A stretch of DNA of 13,498 bases from Pholiota molesta (lineage: Eukaryota > Basidiomycota > Agaricomycetes > Agaricales > Strophariaceae). This document shows, one piece after another, positions 1-7,300 of this stretch. Below the pieces are notes generated by a model, which saw only the letters and a list, made by a program, of their open reading frames with translations, was not told where the DNA came from and did not search any database. The position numbers and the translations under genes are program-made. Positions within the stretch are counted from its first letter, which is position 1, and every line of letters begins with the position of its first letter. Where the stretch lies: the NCBI GenBank assembly GCA_014925825.1, contig JACGCK010000580.1, positions 1 through 13,498 on the forward strand. The letters are read 5' to 3'.

Positions 1-103
1 GAAAGCGTGAACGTGACGGTGTAATCCTAAGTAGCGACTTTAACTTGAAGTTACCTCTTCTTCAGCCTCACGGTTTGGCCCCAGCATAAGTCGATAAAAG
101 AAG

Positions 104-338
104 GCGAATGGTACAGTACTACTAGATGCGGGTTGAATGTGAATTAGCATTTGTTTAACATGAACGACCGCCCAGCCTATGGGCGACAACTCTGTTATTT
201 GTCATATGTTCACGACTCGTCTCATCTTTCGCTTTACTCATAGCACAGGAGCGAGCAGTTTATTTGTTTTGATCACACATCTACATACTGTAAAGTAAGC
301 ACTTAACAGGGCCTGGCCAAAGCGTAGTTAGCGTCGCG
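104..338. repeat. Diverged direct repeat, copy 1
   Basis: This stretch recurs in the same orientation at about 1562-1806. Shared blocks include gcgaatggtacagtact, gttgaatgtgaattagcat, gatcacacatctacatactg and gggcctggccaaagcgta. The copies differ by substitutions and small indels; for example copy 1 has an extra hairpin (cgccc at 169-173, gggcg at 181-185) and copy 2 an extra CT-rich insert. No coding potential is evident. It could be an old interspersed repeat or the two ends of a small degraded element. I see no clear TG...CA ends or target-site duplication. Confidence 0.75.
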
Positions 339-640
339 AATATTAGTGACCGCAACTCACGCGAAATTCTTCCCAAGTCCAATAGATAACTCAGATTGTC
401 CGCTATACAGATGCAAACAATATAAACGGCTAGTGCACTACTGCAAGAGCTCGAAGAAGGTGCAGCTGACTCCTGTATCGACGAAACGAGGTAGATTTTA
501 TTGTGATGTGTGCTTTGAGTTGTCTTTGCTGATACTTGTCCTTTAATTGCCAATGGCGATGAATGTGGTATGGTGTAAGGGCGCCGGGTAGTGGTGCCCT
601 TCACTCAGTTCAGACAGATAGACAGGATAAGAAATATATT

Positions 641-728
641 CTTTGAAGCTCGGTCAGAAGAGAGCAGCACGTAAATAAAACTGTATCTACACACCTTTGA
701 AGCTCGGTCAGAAGAGAGAGAGCTTCAA
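641..728. repeat. 24-bp direct repeat with adjoining hairpin
   Basis: The 24-mer starting ctttgaagctcggtcagaag occurs at 641-664 and again at 695-718. The second copy is followed by an inverted match: ttgaagctc at 697-705 pairs with gagcttcaa at 720-728 across a 14-base purine-rich loop. This is a visible pattern only; no function is implied. No gene is seen nearby. Confidence 0.7.
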
Positions 729-900
729 GGGTGAAAACGAGGATTTTGTGTGGTGATCAGGTGATCTGAGGATTTAAGGTTTGAGAGAGAGATGATGTAA
801 GGTAGGGGTGAAGGCCCCAGGCTTACATATGGGGTACCCGCTTAATTCTGGACCTCGGATGCATGATATATATTGTCATTGCAATTGGAACATCCATACT

Positions 901-976
901 CTCGTCCGTACCAGTCGAAGCTGCGAGACAGTGAATGACTCGTCCGTACCAGTCGAAGCTGCGAGACAGTGAATGA
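901..976. repeat. Perfect 38-bp tandem duplication
   Basis: A 38-base unit beginning ctcgtccgtaccagtcgaag occupies 901-938 and is repeated without change at 939-976. Identity is exact, so the duplication is recent relative to the diverged repeats around it. It lies in non-coding sequence, and the short reverse-strand reading frame across it has no recognisable product. Confidence 0.95.
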
Positions 977-1064
977 ATAAGACGAAATTCAGTATCTACT
1001 ATCTCACCCACGTCAAGCTCTAGGCTCTCCAGTGATGCTCGCCGTCCAAGTCCTTCTATTCAGC

Positions 1065-1314
1065 GTCACTGATATCTAGAAAGGAATGTCAACAGAAGTG
1101 TAGGGTAAATTAATAGCAGATCATATACCTATGACCCCCAGATGGCGAATGGGTGCTTTTTTGAGTTTGCCTACGGAGGTTTGCTGCTCATGATCAGAGT
1201 CACTGAGATCTAGAAAGGAGAAAGGAATGTCATGTCAATGGAAGTGTAGGTAAATTGATAGCAGACATACCTATGACTCCCAGATGGCGAACAGGCGCTT
1301 TTTCAATTTTGCCT
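1065..1314. repeat. Local diverged tandem duplication, 134-bp offset
   Basis: Bases 1065-1172 and 1199-1314 are related copies. Both contain gtcactga, atctagaaagga, a gaagtgtag block, ctatgac and cagatggcgaa, then gcttttt and a gcct end. The copies differ by several short indels, for example an extra aaggag near 1217. No protein signal was found. With the flanking repeats at 104 and 1562 it suggests repeated local duplication of this non-coding tract. Confidence 0.75.
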
Positions 1315-1561
1315 TTGGCCTGGCACAATGGGTGGCGAGTGTGGTTGCCAGTGCGCATGCACCTGGTTTTTTCCCTATGTTGTTGGCTTGCTGGCTTGGA
1401 TGTAGGACGCCTTCCAGTGGTAGTGACAATGGCTCCAATGGCTCCTCTAGGCTTGTGCTTTGTTCTCGCCATAAATGAGGGAGAATAACTTGAATTCAGA
1501 TGGGATGAAGTCAAGTTGAGGTTGACGATGTCGACTTCCTTTCAAGTTCTTAAATAAATTT

Positions 1562-1806
1562 CGCGAATGGTACAGTACTGTTAGACGCAGGTTGAATGTG
1601 AATTAGCATTTGTTTAACGTGAACTGAACGACCAGCTCTGTAATTCGTCATATGTTCATGACATCTTTTTCTTTTCATTCATTTTCCTCGTCTCATCTTT
1701 GCTTTACTCAACGCACAAGAGCGAGCAATTTATTTGTTTTGATCACACATCTACATACTGTAAAGTAAGCACTTACTGGGCCTGGCCAAAGCGTACTTAG
1801 CGACGC
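1562..1806. repeat. Diverged direct repeat, copy 2
   Basis: Second copy of the repeat described at 104-338, same orientation, offset about 1.46 kb. The best conserved part is the last 80 bases, from gagcgagcaatttatttgt through gcacttactgggcctggcc. The duplicated tract at 1065-1314 and the 38-bp tandem lie between the two copies. Confidence 0.75.
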
Positions 1807-1822
1807 AAAATGTGTAATTGTA

Positions 1823-2570
1823 ATCTACTTCTTTAGTGGGTGAGATGGTGGTGAGACAAGAGAAAGAGAAAGCGTGAGATACTATCTTGGGTCCTGTTGA
1901 TAAAGGGCAACTTTTGGCCATCAGATTACCATGTGATCTTCAATAGGCCGCGGTGGGCAGAGTGGTGCACGTGACAAACTGCGGGCGAAATTCTGGCGCA
2001 TACCAACTGGGCCTCGCTATCTTCACACGCTTTCTCTCTTCTCGTCATACCACCACCATATATGCTCCTGGGTGGGTGGCACTGTGGAATTGAATGTACG
2101 GTGTATACGAGTTTCATAAATACATACATAGACTAAATAGTGTTCTTTCAATCGTTATTGTGTACAGGACCAAAAAAAAAAAGAAGTCAGAAGTCTCGAC
2201 AATCCCATATGTTCAAGTTTGCGCTTTAATATTGGGCGCTTATATCGGTAGGAAGTCGATATTGCATGCCAGCTCTAACAAAACTGATCCATATGTGCAT
2301 CCAGCAGACAGAACATCCGAACAAGAATGACATGGAGTACGAACGCGGACCATGGCCATATGGCGGTTCGATGGAGGCGGGTGAAGCGAGGGCGTTGGGC
2401 AATGGGGTAGTGGGCGCTTGGATATCTCGGTACAGCAAATTGTAACCTTCTTAGACCATGGCCCATTTACTAATGTACTTTTATTGGACAGCCGGCGGTG
2501 GCTTCATATAACACGTATATAACACACGTATCGCGCCTTTTTGCGGTCCCTAAGATTCGCGCATCCTTCA
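1823..2570. other. Gene-poor interval
   Basis: No reading frame here has recognisable protein similarity or a convincing splice structure. Visible items are a CACGTG box near 1967, an A-rich run near 2170, and a short repeated motif (ataacacgtat, then ataacacacgtat) around 2507-2532. The last could lie in a promoter for the broken gene that follows, but that is only a positional guess. Confidence 0.5.
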
Positions 2571-2574
2571 CCAA

Positions 2575-3936
2575 TTATGCCCTCTGGACGTGGAACTGGC
2601 CTTGAAGGCGCTCAACGCGAAGACGGCTTATCGTGAACCTGCTTGTCTCCACTCTTCCAGGACGATGAGGATCTTTCGAAGTGGGTAGCGCTGCGCCGTT
2701 AACGAGCTCCAGGCAAGATTTTGTGCGGAACTCTTCAGGGATGGCAAGTCTAGCCAGAAGATTAGAGAGGTATGATCTTTGAGACGTTCGATACTCTGCA
2801 TGCTCATCTTCTCTTTCAGAGTTTCCATGCCTTCTTTCGGAATGCAAAGAGCAAGGCAAAGACCCAGTGGGAGAGTGCCGCCGCGCAGGAGTTCAACAAA
2901 ATCATTCTCCAAGGTTTGGAGGCACTCAGAAGAAGCCACTTCCGCTATTCTCTCCCACATCAAGTACACCTCCGTCGAGACGAAGCTCTTTTGGTCATCA
3001 TCACTGAACGAAAGCTCTTCGTGGATGAACACCGTTCCTCGGTAAACATCGCTGTTATTAATGCCATTCGTCAAGGTGAGATGAAAGCTGGATGGGATGC
3101 TTTAGGAAGTGACGAGCGCAACGATTTATCGGTACGTCTATTGCATTTATTTGATTATCAGAGACTAAAAACTGTTATGTAGCTATCACACTCTTTTTCC
3201 GGATCATCTCATTCTCTACTTTTGAGTAGCTTAATCGGCCCTATCAAAGATGGAAGCCACAAAACTGGTCGCGCCCTATTATGGGCATTTCGAGATTCAA
3301 AAGAGAACTTGAAAACTGGTCGGTAAATTCGCTATCACGTCTGTCCGTTTATATGATTCTGACACCAAAGACATCAGCACAGGCGAAAACTTGGGCGAAA
3401 TGGCGGGTCATGAAATCATGGCGTGATTGCTGTGAAAAGACCTTTGGCGGTTCGTTTTTTCGCGCGCTAATCGATTCGATTGACTTAATTTACATGCTGC
3501 AGAGAACTTTCCAACCACACCGAAGAGCGCATTGAATTCCATAGTATTCGATGAAGAAGGCCGTCCGCTGCTACCTGATATCAACAACACGGCTAGTAAG
3601 ATGCTACGTCAAATTCCTCTACCAATTTGTAGAAGCGCATTGGGTATGTACGCTATCGTGTCTCATCCCGCCCCTAATTTTGATTTGCTGATTTGTTTCG
3701 TTCAGCATTGCATCCCATGGACGGATGGATGTATTGCACAGCAGTTCCTCTCTTCGTCTTCTGAAAGCCTTGAGGACGCCGCTGCTTTTCGAGCTGCTCA
3801 GCCCAACACGTCATTGCAAATCTTCAAGTTTTTGTCCCCTCCTGTCACCGAGTCGTCTGTGTTGAAGCTGCGCCTGTGGCAAGTGTTGCCCCCTAATTTA
3901 CACCTAGGATTACAATGTTTAATCAAAAACTCATGA
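2575..3936 (+). pseudogene. Broken intron-containing gene of unknown function
   Basis: I do not recognise a named family. A coherent + strand protein can be followed only by combining splicing with frame corrections. A segment reading VNELQARFCAELFRDG is followed by an intron at 2770-2819. Exon 2820-3131 (SFHAFFRNAKSKAKTQWES ... GWDALGSDERNDLS) is followed by an intron at 3132-3182. Then come HKTGRALLWAFRDSKENLK, a frame change, YDSDTKDISTGENLGEMAG, another frame change, WRDCCEKTFG, and an intron at 3450-3502. Last is ENFPTTPKSALNSIVFDEEG with LLPDINNTASKMLRQIPLP. The lysine/arginine-rich first part followed by this layout resembles unnamed agaricomycete-restricted hypothetical proteins, but I cannot name one. 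At least three single-base frame breaks (near 2698, 3317 and 3408) make it a pseudogene or a poorly sequenced gene. A possible ATG is at 2578 but its connection to the first exon is unclear. Confidence 0.55.
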
Positions 3937-3939
3937 AGT

Positions 3940-4790
3940 TACTGAGTTTGGTGCGGTATGCAGCAGCAGAAGTTGTCCCCAGAAATGGAAATATGGGGCT
4001 GATCCCTTCCTACGACTTTCCATGGATGATGCGAAAGTGTTGGAGATAACGAGACCATGGCGGTCCGTAATGAGCTAGCGGGCCGGCGCGTTTACCGTGA
4101 CATGGGCCATTTCGGGAATGGGCCCCTAACGAGATACCGAGACACTAATTCAGTGCATTGCGGTAGGATTTGGCGGATAATATTTAGTGAGTCCCCTCGC
4201 GCACTGTATTAGACATGCCTCTGAGAGTTTCAACAATTTCCATTCAAGAGGTACAAGCTGGGCACTAACTCTCCCTTGGGACTTAGTGCATTTCGCGGTG
4301 AACGTAGGTCACGTGCACGTGACGGTGGTGCCATCCGGCCCACAGTGATGGCGGCCCATACTAGCGGTCTCTTGAAGGGAACACGGTGTTTGACTCTGGC
4401 GCACGCGCATGCAGATGTTGATGATCTTATAGAGAGATGGTGTACCCTGTCGCTCATCCCAAACAGTTGCCATTGGCATTTGAAGCCTGGCGTTTAGGAA
4501 GACGTTGCATTATGGATCCGGTAAGCTACCTCGTCGATGGCTCGTATCAATATCTAACATTCTCTATTGTAACCAAGGACCACAAAGTCATCTATGGCTA
4601 GCGAACTCACTATTCCCGAGAAAACAAGATACCTAGTTCAAATCGAATTGGGAAGAGTTAAGCATCATGTGCGTGTCAGTAAATCACTTGTGATTTTTGA
4701 TGATTAACGCTTTCATATGTTGCTAGGTGTACGATCAGGCTTTAGAGAGGATTGAGTCGCCGCAACTAGCAATTGGAAAGTCATAGCATA
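3940..4790. other. Gene-poor interval with one tiny possible spliced frame
   Basis: No gene is recognised. One small frame is possible: ATG at 4594, reading MASELTIPEKTRYLVQIELG, an intron-like segment at 4669-4726 (GTGCGT...CTAG), then VYDQALERIESPQLAIGKS and a stop at 4784-4786, 44 codons in all. It could be chance or a scrap of the transposase remnant that follows. The GC-rich patch around 4075-4330 has no clear product. Confidence 0.35.
4308..4323. other. 16-bp perfect palindrome with two CACGTG boxes
   Basis: The sequence GTCACGTGCACGTGAC equals its own reverse complement and holds two CACGTG E-boxes offset by six bases. CACGTG is the core site of basic helix-loop-helix factors such as Cbf1/Pho4 in fungi. 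Whether it is used here is unknown, and no intact gene starts close by. Confidence 0.6.
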
Positions 4791-4794
4791 TTGC

Positions 4795-5269
4795 TTAGGA
4801 GTGCACAGTAATGGTGTTGTGCTAATCGGGTTCCTGGCCATTGCAAAGAGTACGTGTAGGACTAAACCCTAACTGGTAGTGAGTGTAACTCAACCATTGC
4901 AGCAGATAAAAAACATGCCAATTAGAAAATGCAGTCATTCCATTCTTCGTAATCTACAATCTTCAGCCTCTTCAGCCCGGAATGACAACACCTGAGGTCT
5001 TGCGTTGCTGATTATCCTGAGCAAGCACTTCTTGCTTGTATCATGAACAACTGGTGTCCTAAGTACGCTCATCTTTTGGTTTAATGACATGATTACCAGC
5101 TTGCTAAAATCCTTATGATAATAGGTGTATGGCGCATCCAGATGACCTTGATGTCAATGCCCTTCCTCGAACACCCACTCATTCTGATGCTGTAGCCAAA
5201 AACCTAGAGCTTGATGAGGCATGGGATGATTTTGGCCTTGTTGCCGATATTGTGTTGCATATAGCATAA
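4795..5269 (+). pseudogene. Decayed Plavaka-type transposase remnant
   Basis: Pieces of the central part of a Plavaka-type DNA transposase can be read in order on the + strand. First is VHSNGVVLIGFLAIAKS (about 4799-4850), then DKKHAN, FHSS and LQPLQPGMTTPEVLRC across three frames with stops. ADYPEQALLACIMNNWCPK follows at 5007-5062, then an intron at 5063-5124 and CMAHPDDLDVN, EAWDDFGLVADIV, with a stop at 5267-5269. In the family this order is a conserved core: an IGFLA/IPK-like motif, PGMT-PEVVRC, ADYPEQ-LLACI, W-CP-C, then WD-YGIVGD. Relative to that order, the segment between the VRC and ADYPEQ motifs is missing. The following PFTNDFPRADIHELL-like region and the C-terminal half are absent. 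The N-terminal half is also missing. It is a dead fragment, clearly different in sequence from the larger transposase at 7312-11725. Confidence 0.75.
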
Positions 5270-5300
5270 CTCATTTGTACCATTTATTGCGTATTTATTC

Positions 5301-5830
5301 ATGGTACTTCTTCCTTCCTATCAACTTTTCTTCTCCGAGTATTTCTTCATACGCAAGCCTGAAACGATGACGAACATGGGGCTTGGAGTGCTCGTAGAGT
5401 CTTACCAAGGCACCGCGGCGCTTTCAGGCTCTGAATCTGTGACCGCTCCGCTCGAGGTACGTTGCCAAACCCATCAACAAGCAAACTACCTAACTGAATT
5501 CCTAGTCAAGGTCATTTCTAGCAGGGTGTGTATTCCGTTCTCACTGCCCTTCTGCCGCCTCCGCTACACATTCGCCAGCTCATTGCAAATTTCCAGCCCC
5601 TTTGATCTCTTAGTGCTTGAATTGGTCGTGCAGACTCATGGCTTCGCATTTCCGCCTTTTCCCCCATACCCATTCGTGCACACTGGTGACACGTACGTTC
5701 TTTCACTCTCCCTTGTACACACACAATCATACTCAACGATTGTTAATAGGATACTTAATTGTATAGCATTTATGCTCTTAAATGATGCACGATGGGCCTA
5801 CAGGCGCGGACGCCGGAGCCCACCATGAGT
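5301..5830 (+). pseudogene. Unidentified spliced coding remnant
   Basis: One frame stays open from 5301 to 5828, but splicing gives a more protein-like reading. MTNMGLGVLVESYQGTAALS and SESVTAPLE are followed by an intron-like GTACGT...TTTCTAG (about 5457-5522). Then come QGVYSVLTALLPPPLHIRQL, IANFQPL, a frame change, DLLVLELVVQTHGFAFPPFP and PYPFVHTGDT, followed by a second intron-like GTACGT...AATAG ending near 5750. I do not recognise the family. It sits between the Plavaka remnant and the AROM fragment and shares a clear frame with neither. The splice sites are plausible but unproven, and a chance open frame cannot be excluded. Confidence 0.35.
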
Positions 5831-5973
5831 CTCTTGGTTGGCGAAAGGTTGCATAGGTGGCGCTGGAGTCTGAAGGTGAGCCACCCTCTGCAAGCAGCTT
5901 GAGCTCACGCCTGGGCTCGCTGCTTGCTTCAATAACCGCCATTCGTATATTAACCTTTTCTTATATGCGACAG

Positions 5974-6690
5974 CCATGAATGAAGACTGAAATTCAAGTC
6001 GTTCGAAGGAAGGATGCGAAAACCAGCAGCTTTTGGACGCCTACGATATCCCTACAGGGATCTACAACAACTCGGCCGAGTATAGCATCGAGTCGGACGC
6101 CAGCAGTGCTACATACCCTCTTGCTATCGCTGCTATAATCGGTACTTCTTGCACCATCCAAAACATCGGCTCTGCTTCCCTGCAGAGAGATGCAAAGTTC
6201 GCCAAAGAGGTTTTGGAAGTTATAGGATACAACAAGGTTGTGCAGACGCCTACCGAGACCACCATGCAAGGGCCTCCTATTGGGCAACTCAAAGGGCTTG
6301 AGGAGGTCGATATGACGGAGATGACGGATGCCTTCTTGACTGCAACTGTCCTCGCTACTGTCGCGCATGGAAAGACTAGGATTTTTGGGCATCGCAAATC
6401 AGCGAGTCAAGGAATATAATCGCATCCAGGCGATGATTGATGAACTTGGTATGTCATGTTCTGGTAAAAAAAAATTTCCTTCGACGATTCTCATTGCGTT
6501 ATTCTAGCCAAATTTGGCATTGAGACGAACGAGCTTGACGATGGATGGCCATGAAATCATTGGAAAGCCCGGCTGAAGAAGGGTGTCAGCGTCCATTGTC
6601 ACGACGATCATCTTGTGGCTATGGCGTTCAGTGTCTTCAGGAGAAGAGATGTGTTTTGAGAAGACGTGGTGGGACGATCTCCAGAACAAG
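5974..6690 (+). pseudogene. ARO1: AROM (ARO1) EPSP-synthase domain fragment
   Basis: This encodes the C-terminal half of 3-phosphoshikimate 1-carboxyvinyltransferase (EPSPS), one of five shikimate-pathway activities fused in the fungal AROM protein. It reads [14 protein letters not shown], a frame change, then [50 protein letters not shown] and [24 protein letters not shown] holds the family's catalytic aspartate region. After a +1 frame change near 6386 come [17 protein letters not shown], an intron at 6449-6507 and AKFGIETNELDDG. An in-frame TGA follows at 6552-6554, then KKGVSVHCHDDHLVAMAFSV, a frame change, EKTWWDDLQNK and a GT donor at 6691. The usual DDHRVAM reads DDHLVAM: the arginine that binds phosphoenolpyruvate in EPSPS is leucine here. 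A segment of about 15-20 residues between AFSV and EKTW is also shortened. No dehydroquinate synthase, shikimate kinase, dehydroquinase or shikimate dehydrogenase sequence is in the window. A complete AROM is about 1600 residues and this is about 230. Retained introns argue for a DNA-level copy. A functional ARO1 probably lies elsewhere. Confidence 0.85.
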
Positions 6691-6750
6691 GTTTGTGGCT
6701 GGTCAATTCCATTAGTGCGGTTCTAATTGTAACTATTTTCCCTTCTGTAG

Positions 6751-7300
6751 ATTTGCAGTGCACTCCATTTTGCGCGGAGGCGACCAGGAACCATTCCTCG
6801 AACAAGGATTCCCAGCGAAGCGGAGCCGGAACCGTACGAGAACTTTGCGCACCAGCACGAGGACGTCCGCGTCCGCGTCGTTGATGGTGTGCAATTCGGC
6901 GAACTCGCAGAATTCTGTGACTTGGAGTTCAATGTGCGTGTTGGAAAAAGTCACCCGCGCCGCTATCCGGTCCTAGGTATTGAACTGTCTTTTACTCATT
7001 CCTCACTATCGCGCTCAGCACCTTTTGCACAGTATACCCTATAGCCAGCATGCATCGCCCTTGCGGTCCGCACACCTCGGGCCATGACCTTGCGCATGCG
7101 GCATTTCTCTCCAAGGTGACAGTGAATGACTCAGACTTGCGCAGGGCCGTCCAGAACCCTTTACGTAAACATGCAAAACCGGCGCCATGATAGTAGTACC
7201 ATCCCTTGTTTTCGTCAGTTACTTTCCACCACCCAGTCCATGGGCCACCATACTCGCTCATGGTGGCAAAAAAAATAGTATCTTTGTTGTCTATCCCTTG
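6751..7300 (+). other. Unidentified tract between AROM fragment and transposase
   Basis: Directly after the AROM-side intron (6691-6750) the + strand stays open to 6976, reading ARRRPGTIPRTRIPSEAEP, YENFAHQHEDVRVRVVDGVQ and FGELAEFCDLEFNVRVGK. An intron-like GTATTG...CTCAG follows at 6977-7018. This is not the AROM sequence expected after LQNK (linker and shikimate kinase), so homology to AROM ends at the intron. Two other frames are also open here because the tract is GC-rich with a CCGCGT repeat near 6867-6880, so the coding signal is weak. A reverse-strand frame (6992-7261) has no recognisable product. A left terminal inverted repeat of the following transposon should lie in this tract, but I could not find one. 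Confidence 0.4.

Noticed and set aside
1230..1514. Overlapping open frames on both strands near 1230-1514.
   Set aside because: They lie across a diverged tandem duplication, have no family resemblance, and overlap each other on opposite strands.
104..1806. LTR retrotransposon with the direct repeats as LTRs.
   Set aside because: The repeat ends do not show clear TG...CA, no primer-binding or polypurine site is evident, and the interior has no gag or pol coding sequence.
2628..3074. 148-codon reverse-strand open frame opposite the broken gene.
   Set aside because: The + strand reading has splice sites at exon edges and continues into further conserved-looking exons. The reverse frame stops without context and has no recognisable motif.
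5974..6690. A stand-alone functional EPSP synthase.
   Set aside because: It lacks the N-terminal half of the fold, has a stop and frameshifts, and the DDHR arginine is replaced.
6992..7261. 89-codon reverse-strand open frame upstream of the transposase.
   Set aside because: No recognisable domain, start context or neighbouring exons; a frame of this length is expected by chance.
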